A stretch of DNA of 64,000 bases, from positions 124,001-188,000 of the forward strand of contig NZ_JACHYB010000001.1 in the NCBI RefSeq assembly GCF_014192515.1. Direction: 5' to 3'. The DNA is from Microbacter margulisiae (lineage in GTDB: Bacteria; Bacteroidota; Bacteroidia; Bacteroidales; Paludibacteraceae). Below, in pieces: positions 9,191 to 17,862 of this stretch; the first letter of the stretch is position 1, and each line of letters begins with the position of its first letter. Made by a program: the position numbers and the translations under genes. A model generated the notes under the pieces. That model was not told the origin of the DNA and made no database searches. It saw nothing but the letters and a program-made list of their open reading frames with translations.

Positions 9191-10185
9191 CTACTGGTTA
9201 ATGTCGTTTCATAATACCATTTCACAGCTTCTTTTAGTCCTTCCTGAAAGAAGAAAAGAGGCTGATATCCGAGCAGCTTCTGTGCCTTTTCAATACTGGC
9301 TAACGAATGAGGAATATCTCCGGCACGGTTTTGCCCATGCTGGATAGTGATTGAAGCTATTGCGGGATCATATTCACTTAAATACATCTTCAGATATTCG
9401 GCCAACTGGTTCAATGTGGTTCGTTCCCCGCAGGCGGTATTATACACAGTATTAACAGCATCTGGACGGATAGCTGACATCGCCAGTAAATTCATCAACA
9501 ACACGTTATCAATATAGGTAAAATCACGTGAATAAGATCCGTCTCCGTTGATGACAGGCGATTCATGCTGCATCAGTTGTTTTACAAACAAAGGAATGAC
9601 AGCAGCATAAGCTCCTTCCGGGTCCTGTCTGCGTCCAAACACATTGAAATAGCGGAGCCCTATGCTTTCCAATCCGTAAGTAGTGGCAAACACATCTGCA
9701 TATAGCTCATTAACATATTTGGTAATAGCATATGGCGATAATGGACGTCCAATGATTTCCTCCCGTTTGGGTAAGGATGCTGAATCACCATAAGTTGAAG
9801 AACTGGCGGCATAAACAAAGCGTTTTACTTTAGCATCACAGGCAGCAATCAGCATATTTAAAAAACCTGTCGTGTTGACTTCATGCGTCGTGAGGGGGTC
9901 TTTGATGGAACGGGGAACCGATCCCAAAGCTGCCTCATGCAATACGTACTCAACACCTTCAACCGCTTTTTTGCAATCTTCAGGATTACGGATATCTCCT
10001 ACGATCAGTTCGAAATTGGGATGTTGCAGTGCCGCAGACAAGTTTCCCCAATGGCCTGTACTGAAATTGTCCAGACACACCACCCGATGTCCCTGTTGTA
10101 ATAACAAATCACATAAATTACTGCCGATAAATCCTGCTCCTCCGGTTACTAAAATTACCGTAGGCTCTATATTTGGAAAATTCAT
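9166..10185 (-). CDS. wbpP: UDP-N-acetylglucosamine 4-epimerase (WbpP/TviC type)
   Basis: A 339-residue extended SDR epimerase. TGGAGFIGSNLCDLL is the NAD-binding motif. VYAASSSTYGDSASLPKREE followed by LSPYAITKYVNELYADVFA holds the catalytic serine/tyrosine/lysine with the WbpP-specific context, and RYFNVFGRRQDPEGAYAAVIP is also diagnostic. Such enzymes interconvert UDP-GlcNAc and UDP-GalNAc or their uronic acids. With tviB immediately downstream, the pair would make UDP-GalNAcA, as in Vi antigen and Pseudomonas O6 synthesis. The last residues (TTAK) and the TAG stop derive from an intergenic repeat copy, which suggests that the original C-terminus was changed. Confidence 0.87.
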   Translation of the reverse strand: MNFPNIEPTVILVTGGAGFIGSNLCDLLLQQGHRVVCLDNFSTGHWGNLSAALQHPNFELIVGDIRNPEDCKKAVEGVEYVLHEAALGSVPRSIKDPLTTHEVNTTGFLNMLIAACDAKVKRFVYAASSSTYGDSASLPKREEIIGRPLSPYAITKYVNELYADVFATTYGLESIGLRYFNVFGRRQDPEGAYAAVIPLFVKQLMQHESPVINGDGSYSRDFTYIDNVLLMNLLAMSAIRPDAVNTVYNTACGERTTLNQLAEYLKMYLSEYDPAIASITIQHGQNRAGDIPHSLASIEKAQKLLGYQPLFFFQEGLKEAVKWYYETTLTSRKKITTAK

Positions 10186-10206
10186 TTGTTACTGAACTTA
10201 TGAGTA

Positions 10207-12555
10207 TTATTTTTTTACTTCGTGTGGATTAATTTGATGTTCTTTCCTATAGTGATAACCATACCCATATTGATGATTTTGGGCTTCGATGTCATTCAGA
10301 AGAAGGTACATTGGCTTAAGGGAACCGTCATTGGCAAGACGCTTAATATAATCCATATCTTCCCGATCCGTGTACCCTGATCTACAGATATATAAGGTAA
10401 TATCAGTTATTCGTTGTAGCAACAATGTATCCGACACTGCACCCACTGGAGCGGTATCCACAATGATGTAATCATATTCAGGTTTTAGCGTATTAATAAG
10501 ATTATCAACTTGAGATCTCATGATAAGTTCATTGGGATTTGGTGGAATCATTCCACTGGGTAGGACATCCAGATTTGGGTAATCTGCTAATGGAGTAATT
10601 AATTTATGTACATCGTTCTCATTTCCGATTAAGTATGTTGTTACTCCTTCATCTGTAGACATCCCAAAGAACTTTGTAATTTGGGGACTACGCAAATCAA
10701 ACCCCAATAACAATACTTTCTTGTCTGCCATCGCTAATGTGATAGCTAAATTTGCACTTACTATGGTTTTCCCTTCACCATGTTGCGTGGAGGTTATTGT
10801 AATCACTTTTTGAGAAGGAGAATCGAATACGAATTTTAATTTAGCGCGTAATAATTTGTATAGCTCTACAGTATATTCATTTCTACAGGCAGTCAATATT
10901 TTAGAATCTCCTTGGATGTGTCCCAATTCGGCGAATACATTTATACCAGTAAGGGTTTCCACCTCTTTTGTTGTATGGATTGTTGGATCGATCCAATCTT
11001 TTATTAAAATGATCACAACAGGAATGGCTATACCAATAGCGAGAAATAGGAGCATAATGATAGATGCATGGGGGGTGATCTTCATTGCGTCTTCTGCGCT
11101 GTCGATTACTCTGGCTTTAGGGACTGTCACAGCCATTGTCAACGATGCGTCTTCTCGTTTTTGCAAAAGATATAAATATAATTCTTCTTTCACTTTTTGT
11201 TGACGCTCAATTTCCAGATATTCTCTTTGTTGTCGGGGAATATCTTTAATTCGTGACCCCATGATGGTGTTTTGTTTTCCCAAATCCTGCAGTGTAATCT
11301 GAATACCTCGTCGGGTATTTACAATGCTGGTTAAAATGGCTTTACGCGCATCTTCCACCTGATGATTTAAAGCAATCAGGGCTGGGTTGTTCGACGTAGA
11401 ATTGCGGGCTATTCGTTCTCTTTCAAGAACCAGTTCATCATAAGTATTGATGACTGCGATTAAACCGACGTCCGTTAAGCCCAGGTTGGGAACTAACGCA
11501 TTGTTGTATTTTGGATTCTGGACGAATTTCTCTACATAATCAATCAAATGGAGCTGTGTCTCTGCTGTTACGGTTTGTTGCTGGTAGCTGTTTGCATCTT
11601 GCAAAAAGAGACTGGCTTCCGAATCAATATCGACCAAATTGTTCGCTTGTTTAAAATTTTCAGCCTGTTGTTCTACATCGCTAAGTTCCCCGGTTAATAC
11701 TTTGAGTTGTTCATTGATGAAACTTGCTGTACTTAGTGCGGATTGATTAAGCTGTTCTATTGCATCCTGGTTATAGACGTCTATCAGGGTGTTAAGAATA
11801 TCTTCTCCTTTCTGCATACTTCCTGTCAAGATCGTCAAATCGATTACATCGGTTTGTTTGCCCACGTCTGTTGTTAAGGCTGATGATGCTAAATTTTTAG
11901 CAACGCCGATTGGATTATTAATTTGTATATATAAGCGTTCCGTAGGTAATTCAAATCCAAGACGTTGCTTTAGTATGATTGTTCCAACAGGTGTTTTTAA
12001 AATGACTGGGAACTTTCTGATAGTCCACAACTGAACTTTATTACCATAATGCACTTCAGCCGTTAGCGTATGGTCTGTTGCCGGTGAGACATCAATCAGA
12101 AGTGTCTCGTGAAGATGCTTGAGCAATGTGCTGTCTATTTCTGCAATCAGAGGTGAAGAGATATATAGTTCTTCTTTATGAAAAAATCGATCATGATAAT
12201 AAGTTGTATAAAGCTTAAGACGATAAACCACTTTTTTCATCATGTTACGTGAATGAATTACCTGTTCTTCGTCATTGACCATAGGGGGATTATCTGTTAT
12301 TCCCAGTTGTCCAAATTCATTCACCACAGACATAGCATTCATTTGTCCATTTTTTGATTGATCTATGATCAGGATAGAGGCTGTGCTTTGATAACTGCTG
12401 GGTAAGGTATGTACATAGATATAACCGGCTATTAGAGCGATGATCATTGAACCCACAATCCATCTCCAGTAGCCTATGAGCTTTTGATATAATTCCCGGA
12501 AATCAAAAGGCGTTTTCTGTGTAAATTCGGATGGTTCTTCTGTATATTTTTCCAT
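10207..12555 (-). CDS. wzc: Wzc-like polysaccharide co-polymerase and tyrosine autokinase
   Basis: A 782-residue inner-membrane protein. It has a cytoplasmic N-terminus, a first membrane helix (about residues 32-50), a long periplasmic Wzz domain with coiled coils, and a second membrane helix (about 505-525). A cytoplasmic BY-kinase domain follows: Walker A SSTQHGEGKT-like (ends near 597), Walker A' LLLGFDLRSPQ and Walker B DYIIVDTAPVG. The C-terminal tail carries a tyrosine cluster (YGYGYHY), the usual autophosphorylation site. Wzc controls chain length and, with Wza, export of Wzy-dependent capsule or exopolysaccharide. It lies 60 bases downstream of wza. No Wzb phosphatase gene is seen in the window. 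Confidence 0.92.
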   Translation of the reverse strand: MEKYTEEPSEFTQKTPFDFRELYQKLIGYWRWIVGSMIIALIAGYIYVHTLPSSYQSTASILIIDQSKNGQMNAMSVVNEFGQLGITDNPPMVNDEEQVIHSRNMMKKVVYRLKLYTTYYHDRFFHKEELYISSPLIAEIDSTLLKHLHETLLIDVSPATDHTLTAEVHYGNKVQLWTIRKFPVILKTPVGTIILKQRLGFELPTERLYIQINNPIGVAKNLASSALTTDVGKQTDVIDLTILTGSMQKGEDILNTLIDVYNQDAIEQLNQSALSTASFINEQLKVLTGELSDVEQQAENFKQANNLVDIDSEASLFLQDANSYQQQTVTAETQLHLIDYVEKFVQNPKYNNALVPNLGLTDVGLIAVINTYDELVLERERIARNSTSNNPALIALNHQVEDARKAILTSIVNTRRGIQITLQDLGKQNTIMGSRIKDIPRQQREYLEIERQQKVKEELYLYLLQKREDASLTMAVTVPKARVIDSAEDAMKITPHASIIMLLFLAIGIAIPVVIILIKDWIDPTIHTTKEVETLTGINVFAELGHIQGDSKILTACRNEYTVELYKLLRAKLKFVFDSPSQKVITITSTQHGEGKTIVSANLAITLAMADKKVLLLGFDLRSPQITKFFGMSTDEGVTTYLIGNENDVHKLITPLADYPNLDVLPSGMIPPNPNELIMRSQVDNLINTLKPEYDYIIVDTAPVGAVSDTLLLQRITDITLYICRSGYTDREDMDYIKRLANDGSLKPMYLLLNDIEAQNHQYGYGYHYRKEHQINPHEVKK

Positions 12556-12615
12556 GAGTATAAATGCTACAAATAAAAGTCAGATCAATAATTATTCAAC
12601 AAAACAATAAGTTGA

Positions 12616-13503
12616 TTAATGTTTTGCCAGGGTAACTACTAATGAGGCTAACGAAATCAGGGTTCCGACAATAGAGATCGAAATGGTTTCGGCTGTACTG
12701 AACGCAGACGATCTGGCTTTGGGCTTATTCGGTTGAACATAGAGAATGTCATCTTGTTGAAGAAAGAAATATGGCGATTTTATAATGTTTTTATCGGTTA
12801 AGTTCAATCGGTATGTTTCCCGTTTTCCATTACTATCCTGACGTATCAATAGGACATTGTTCCTTTTCCCGAAGATGGTCATATCGCCTGCCATGGCAAG
12901 TGCTTCAAATACGCTGATTTGCTCATTGTTCACTGTAAATACCCCCGGGTGAGCCACTTCTCCCAGTACGCTGATACGATAATTGGCATAACGCACGTTA
13001 ATAATAGGAATTTCTTTCATGTAGTGAGGGTAAATATCTGATTTAAGCGTTGATTCCAATTCCATTTTCGTCATTCCTTCTGCATGGATTTTCCCGATAA
13101 CAGGAAATGTGATATTGCCATCCAGATCGACTAAATAGGTTTGTAAGGCAACAGCAGTCGTAGCCGAAGTGGTATTTACCATATTGCTTGCCGGCGTCGG
13201 AACCAAAGGTAAATTGAATGGAATGGATAATTCAGGGGTTGGTGTGTTAACGGTAATGATCAATAAATCACCTATCTTAATTTTTTGGGATGGCACGATT
13301 ACCGTGGTGTCATTCAGATTTGGATAACTTCCTGATTTTTGCGCATATACAATCTTTTTTTCAGCATTGCATGAGGTTAGTAGCAATGTAATCAGAAGTA
13401 GACATCCCATTTGCCATTTGAATAACCTTCTACCCTTCAAGTGCGATTTCTGTGTGTATAAAAGCATAGCCTTTTGTGTTGTGCGGTTGTGTTGAGATAT
13501 CAT
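12616..13503 (-). CDS. wza: Wza-like polysaccharide export lipoprotein
   Basis: A 295-residue outer-membrane export protein. The N-terminal region has a hydrophobic stretch and a lipobox LLLTSC. A Poly_export domain follows (LKIGDLLIITVNTP-like), then an SLBB segment (RISVLGEVAHPGVFTVNNEQISVFEALAMAGDM). The C-terminus has a hydrophobic anchor (SISIVGTLISLASLVVTLA), a feature of Bacteroidota Wza homologues. An alternative start at the internal ATG 13467 would shorten the long polar leader before the signal peptide. It pairs with wzc downstream, and a consensus-like promoter lies immediately upstream at 13532-13562. Confidence 0.9.
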   Translation of the reverse strand: MISQHNRTTQKAMLLYTQKSHLKGRRLFKWQMGCLLLITLLLTSCNAEKKIVYAQKSGSYPNLNDTTVIVPSQKIKIGDLLIITVNTPTPELSIPFNLPLVPTPASNMVNTTSATTAVALQTYLVDLDGNITFPVIGKIHAEGMTKMELESTLKSDIYPHYMKEIPIINVRYANYRISVLGEVAHPGVFTVNNEQISVFEALAMAGDMTIFGKRNNVLLIRQDSNGKRETYRLNLTDKNIIKSPYFFLQQDDILYVQPNKPKARSSAFSTAETISISIVGTLISLASLVVTLAKH

Positions 13504-13531
13504 TATGTATATCCTTATTGATTACGTTTTA

Positions 13532-13562
13532 CAAAGGTAACGGTTTCTTATTATGCTCCAAT
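13532..13562 (-). promoter_or_regulatory. Bacteroidota-type promoter for wza-wzc
   Basis: On the minus strand TACCTTTG (13532-13539) matches the -7 consensus TAnnTTTG. A TTG (13559-13561) lies 19 bases upstream, at the usual distance of the -33 TTTG element. The predicted start would be a short distance before wza, suggesting that wza-wzc-wbpP-tviB can be transcribed independently of the genes upstream. Confidence 0.5.
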
Positions 13563-13632
13563 TCAAATTGTCTTTTCCAAATTGATTTTGAGGTCATCTT
13601 TACGTGTTGATCCTTAATTCTCTGCCTTTTGG

Positions 13633-15570
13633 TTAGGGTGTCTCAACCATTTTTTTCTGATCCAGTTGTTCATAAATGGAATTCAAACTGAGGAATTCAG
13701 GCACCAGATCTTTCATTTTTTGTACCACCTGGATAGTTTTCATCTCATACGCCAAAGCAATCAACTCTTCAATCCTTTGTGAAACTTCCTCAAACCGGAA
13801 TTCGGCAACCTGGGCTACCATTATTTTTGGATGGGTAGTAGGTTTGGTTATTTCCTGATTGTTAAGCAGCTCTTCATACAATTTTTCTCCTGGCCTCAAC
13901 CCTGTATATACAATTTCAATATCTTTTCCCGGAATGAATCCTGCCAATTGAATCATATTCCGGGCTAAATCGTCTATTTTTACCGGTTTCCCCATATCGA
14001 AAAGATAGATTTCCCCATTTTCTCCATGTACACTTGCCTGAAGAACCAATCGGCATGCTTCTGGGATAGTCATAAAATAGCGGATAATATTTTTATCGGT
14101 TACCGTTACCGGACCTCCGGCTTCAATTTGTTCCTTAAATCGGGGAATAACTGATCCGTTCGATCCCAATACATTTCCAAACCGGGTAGTGATGAATTGA
14201 GTCGTGCTTTTTTTAGGGTCAATATGTTTAGCTAACGATTGTACATAAATCTCAGCAATTCGTTTGGAGGCTCCCATCACATTACTAGGATTGACAGCTT
14301 TGTCAGTTGAGATCATCACAAACTTCTCGGCGTTGTATTTTAGGGCGCAACCAGCTACATTTTTTGTTCCGAACACATTCGTCAAAATGGCCTCAGAAGG
14401 ATGCCGTTCCATCATGGGAACATGTTTATAGGCAGCTGCATGATATATAATTTCAGGATGATATTGACGGAACAGCTTTTCCATGCATTCATTCCGTTTA
14501 ACATCACCAATGACCGGGATGATATTAATGTCCCGGCAATGATCCGACAGGTAAGTCTCTATTTCATAAAGAGGGGTTTCCGCTATGTCGAATAAAATGA
14601 TGGTTTTGGGTTCAAAGCCGGCAATCTGTCTTACAATTTCACTTCCTATCGAGCCGGCTGCTCCTGTTACCAGAATGTTTTTACCTTTAATGTCATGTTG
14701 TATATCCAACAGGTCGATTTTAATTTCTGTCCTTCCCAGTAAATCTTCAATCTGTATAGGTCGAATGGAGTGCTTGTCTTTTTTTTCTTCCGTCCATATC
14801 TTAGGCGATCGGGCTAACAAAATTTGTAAGTTAAGCAGTATGCCTGCTTGCACCAAACGATCTTTTTCTTCCAATAAATCATTCTGGGTTGAAAAGATTA
14901 ATGACGTCACTTTGTACGAATGAATGATTGATTGCAGTGAATCTTTTTTGGCAAAGAAGATAGGAAGATCCAGAATGCGTTGATTACAGGCATTGGAATC
15001 CGGAGTAATAAAACCGGTTATTTTATAGGGAGATTGACGGTTATTGTTGAGCATCTGGGCTATAGCAACACTATCAGCATCAATGCCGAACATTAATCCG
15101 GCAGAACGGTTGTTTTCATGTGACGAAGCCGTTATGTAATGGTAGATACGGAATATAATATAACGAAAGATGATTAAACTGAAAAAAGTGAAGGTGCTGA
15201 TTTTGATCAGCAGTGAAAATAAAATACCTGAAAGATGATGGGGATAGATTAGCTGCAGAAACAGGTAAAACAATAGATTGGAGATAAAAACTGCTGTAAT
15301 GATACGTCCGATTTCATGATAAGAAGAGTAGCGGATTACCCCATGGTGTGTTTTGAGAGAAATATAAGTGATCAGACATAAAAACAGATATACAAATAAG
15401 GTATAAAACGTCGGTAAAGACGAGTTCTCAAGTGCGTACGTCGTTTGCATGATCCAGAACGAAAACGCAAATGCAAAGGCAGATAGAAAAAGATCAATAC
15501 ATAAAATAATCCATCGGTTAGTATAGCGTGATATCAGTATTTTAGAAATGCGCAATTTGAAGTCATTCAT
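13633..15570 (-). CDS. wbpM: membrane-bound UDP-GlcNAc 4,6-dehydratase (WbpM/PglF/CapD family)
   Basis: A 645-residue protein with four predicted membrane helices in the first 150 residues, then a CoA-binding-like Rossmann domain and a C-terminal SDR dehydratase domain. The SDR motif is ILVTGAAGSIGSEIVRQI. The active site has the family's methionine in place of tyrosine (STDKAVNPSNVMGASKR), and RFGNVLGSNGSVIPRF follows. The reaction makes UDP-2-acetamido-2,6-dideoxy-4-ketohexose, the precursor for bacillosamine/QuiNAc4N and FucNAc. In this locus its product is the expected substrate of the PglE-like aminotransferase at 17458-20055. A promoter-like sequence lies upstream at 15720-15753. Confidence 0.9.
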   Translation of the reverse strand: MNDFKLRISKILISRYTNRWIILCIDLFLSAFAFAFSFWIMQTTYALENSSLPTFYTLFVYLFLCLITYISLKTHHGVIRYSSYHEIGRIITAVFISNLLFYLFLQLIYPHHLSGILFSLLIKISTFTFFSLIIFRYIIFRIYHYITASSHENNRSAGLMFGIDADSVAIAQMLNNNRQSPYKITGFITPDSNACNQRILDLPIFFAKKDSLQSIIHSYKVTSLIFSTQNDLLEEKDRLVQAGILLNLQILLARSPKIWTEEKKDKHSIRPIQIEDLLGRTEIKIDLLDIQHDIKGKNILVTGAAGSIGSEIVRQIAGFEPKTIILFDIAETPLYEIETYLSDHCRDINIIPVIGDVKRNECMEKLFRQYHPEIIYHAAAYKHVPMMERHPSEAILTNVFGTKNVAGCALKYNAEKFVMISTDKAVNPSNVMGASKRIAEIYVQSLAKHIDPKKSTTQFITTRFGNVLGSNGSVIPRFKEQIEAGGPVTVTDKNIIRYFMTIPEACRLVLQASVHGENGEIYLFDMGKPVKIDDLARNMIQLAGFIPGKDIEIVYTGLRPGEKLYEELLNNQEITKPTTHPKIMVAQVAEFRFEEVSQRIEELIALAYEMKTIQVVQKMKDLVPEFLSLNSIYEQLDQKKMVETP

Positions 15571-16032
15571 TGTCTGTGTATGTAAAAGAGCTCTTGTAAT
15601 TTTGAATATGGTTATGCGGTTGTTTCGTTAGCTAGTGGTAAAACGTGTGATTGTTTTGTGCATGCGCACATCTGTCGTACCTATTTTTCGTAAAAGCTAT
15701 TTATGACTTTTCAACCTTACAAAAATAAATCTTCATTTTCAATATTGGTCAATCGTAACTATAATTATAAACTGGAAAACTGATTATATTAAAACTTTAA
15801 TTGCTTGTATATTATGGAGTTGTTTGTTATTGAGAGTGAGAGGATATGGAAATCTGTTATATTTGAATTTTTATGCATATTTTGTTCTGTCTATATAAGG
15901 GATCAAAGTAAATGGATAGGCATTAAAATCTTTTTTCTCCTCCACGTCTAGCTTGGGGGAAAATACAATGGATACTGTTTGTGGTATATGCTTAACGACA
16001 AAAAAAATAGGCGTATGAGTTTATTCCATTTC
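15571..16032. other. 462-bp intergenic region upstream of wbpM
   Basis: AT-rich gap between the outer-membrane protein gene and wbpM. Apart from the promoter-like motif at 15720-15753, I see no ORF, RNA gene or strong inverted repeat. Confidence 0.5.
15720..15753 (-). promoter_or_regulatory. candidate Bacteroidota promoter upstream of wbpM
   Basis: TATTTTTG on the minus strand (15720-15727) fits the -7 element TAnnTTTG. A TTG (15750-15752, minus strand) lies 22 bases upstream, slightly longer than the normal 19-21. It lies 150 bases before the wbpM start, leaving a moderate leader. Confidence 0.4.
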
Positions 16033-16674
16033 TTAATAGCCCTGCACTCCAAAATAGTAAGTAAATCCAAGTGAGAATTTTGTTAAATTATCTATGTAGT
16101 GCAGGTTGTATGTCAGTGAGTGGTCAAAGATAAGATTCTGACTGATTTCACCATTGATTGCAAACTGTTCATTTAAATGAAAATTAAGCACTATTCCCCC
16201 CCTTATTATAGGGGTGTATCCTGCGGCAATATTTACCGTGTGGTTATATGCCAGTTTAGCTCCATATCCTGCCCCCACAAAAAATTGGTAATCAAATAGT
16301 CTGTCAGGATAATATCCATATAAATAATTTTTGAGGTTATACATTAAATCAATATTGGTATGAATCGTTATCATTGAGATTACCCCCGATCCCGGATCCC
16401 ATCTAAGATTTTCCCATCCCAGTTGTCCCCGTATTTCCCATATCGGGTCGATTAAATAGCCGACATCAAAATCGGATTGGAGGCTACAACTTGACCGGAG
16501 AGAGAAAGGAGCCCGAACCAGATGAGGGGTCCCGTCTGTCGTCTGAACATTGTAAGTAGAATAGCTATTTAATCCCGAATATAAAGAAATAGCCCATTTC
16601 GAATCGCTTTGGCTTTTTACAACAGGAATTAGAGTAAGAAGCAAAATATTCAATATAAAGATTTTCTTATACAT
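16033..16674 (-). CDS. outer-membrane beta-barrel protein of unknown function
   Basis: A 213-residue protein with a signal peptide (MYKKIFILNILLLTLIPVVKS) and a mature part of alternating hydrophobic and polar residues. It ends in an aromatic-rich terminal strand (FSLGFTYYFGVQGY). Strand-like stretches such as QFFVGAGYGAKLAYNHTV and QFAINGEISQNLIFDHSLTY support an eight-stranded OmpW/OmpA-like barrel of about 190 residues. Its position inside the polysaccharide locus, between the aminotransferase and wbpM, suggests a surface-polysaccharide role, but no function can be assigned. Confidence 0.65.
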   Translation of the reverse strand: MYKKIFILNILLLTLIPVVKSQSDSKWAISLYSGLNSYSTYNVQTTDGTPHLVRAPFSLRSSCSLQSDFDVGYLIDPIWEIRGQLGWENLRWDPGSGVISMITIHTNIDLMYNLKNYLYGYYPDRLFDYQFFVGAGYGAKLAYNHTVNIAAGYTPIIRGGIVLNFHLNEQFAINGEISQNLIFDHSLTYNLHYIDNLTKFSLGFTYYFGVQGY

Positions 16675-16963
16675 GGAAGTGAAATTTAAATATTATGTAT
16701 GCTTTAGGTATACTTAAAGGGAGGAGTGTAATATAATTAGTTGTCGTAAGAATGGTTTGTGTTGTTTTAGTTTGGTTGTTGAGTTGTGAAATGATATATT
16801 CATTCCAACTGTAAATATAGTAATTTTTTATGTGTGAACTTATCTTGATCGCCCCGCACCCGCTCCCAAAAATGATAAATTCAAGACGGCTTCAATATGA
16901 TGTCTAAAGTCAAATGTATATCTGATGCTTTTCGATCTGCTGTTTGTTATTGGTCTTTCGGCT

Positions 16964-17325
16964 TTAAACCGCCATTTGCCGTTTTTTCTTCAACTTATCA
17001 ATCAGTTTTTGTAGTGCCAATGAAATATTTATGACGCTTTTTTTCAAGGTAGTGGCATCCTTATTGGAACAATAATTCAAGTCCTCACAAAGATAGAGCA
17101 TACTCCGAACTTCTCCACAACTCCCTTTTGTAGTGTACAAATAACGAATAAACAAACCATCTGTCCCTGATTCTGAATCCTCTGCAATGTTATTCATAAT
17201 AGAGACACAGCCCTTTGAAGCTGATCCCTGAATCCATAATCTTTACAATTTACAGTCACAGAATAAACATTTTGTACTAACAATCTGGCATCCTGCTAAA
17301 CTCTTAATTCTTCAAAACATCGCAT
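16964..17325 (-). pseudogene. four-helix-bundle (23S IVP-like) protein, broken by a nonsense codon and a frameshift
   Basis: From the ATG at 17323-17325 the frame reads MRCFEELRV and then TAG (17296-17298), exactly where this family has tryptophan in the VWQ.AR motif. It continues as QDARLLVQNVYSVTVNCKDY and GFRDQLQRAVS. Near 17201-17206 an extra CT dinucleotide shifts the frame, after which MNNIAEDSESG continues to the stop at 16964. The whole is about 120 codons, the normal family size. These helical proteins are common in Bacteroidota, inside 23S rRNA spacers and in accessory loci. An intact relative lies at 50840-51199. Two independent lesions make this a clear pseudogene. Confidence 0.75.
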
Positions 17326-17457
17326 ATTTTAATAGTCTTATTCTTTTGACTGCCGTTTGCTGTTTCTCATTAAACCTTACACCTTAAACTTTCAACCCGC
17401 CGTTCTCATTAAACTTTACACCATAAACTTTCAACCGCGGTTTTCTCCTTTCGCCTT
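17326..17457. repeat. two copies of a short intergenic repeat
   Basis: CATTAAACCTTACACCTTAA followed by ACTTTCAACC and CGTTCT occurs twice in direct order (about 17368-17408 and 17410-17446). A third copy lies at about 5043-5080, upstream of the MscS-type gene. The repeat fills the gap after the aminotransferase. Confidence 0.55.
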
Positions 17458-17862
17458 TCACGCCTGAAGTTTCTCAAACACCTCAACCACTCTATTTATA
17501 TCTTCATCGGATAATACCGGACTGGAAGGAAGACACAACCCTTTTTCAAAAAGCTTTTCAGAAGTACCATCTCCATAAAACGGAGCATCAGCAAACACGG
17601 GTTGCAAATGCATCGGTTTCCAAAGGGGACGGGTCTCAATATTGGCTACCTCCATGGCTAAGCGAAGATCTTCACGTGTGAAACCCGCCTTATCAGCATC
17701 TACCTGAACACACGTAAGCCAGAAATTCGATTGATACTTTTCGGATGGATTTTCAGGCAATGTGACACCACGTATCCCCGATAACCGATCTCGATAAATG
17801 GCATGAATCTCTCTCCTGCGCGCGATATGACTATCTAAAACTGTCATCTGTCCCCGTCCGAT

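Noticed and set aside
5255..17298. Amber reassignment (two in-frame TAG codons, in the MscS gene and in the four-helix-bundle gene)
   Set aside because: TAG clearly ends other genes here, such as the ACP at 22489-22491, followed two bases later by the next gene. The second gene also has a frameshift. Independent mutations or errors explain the data better.
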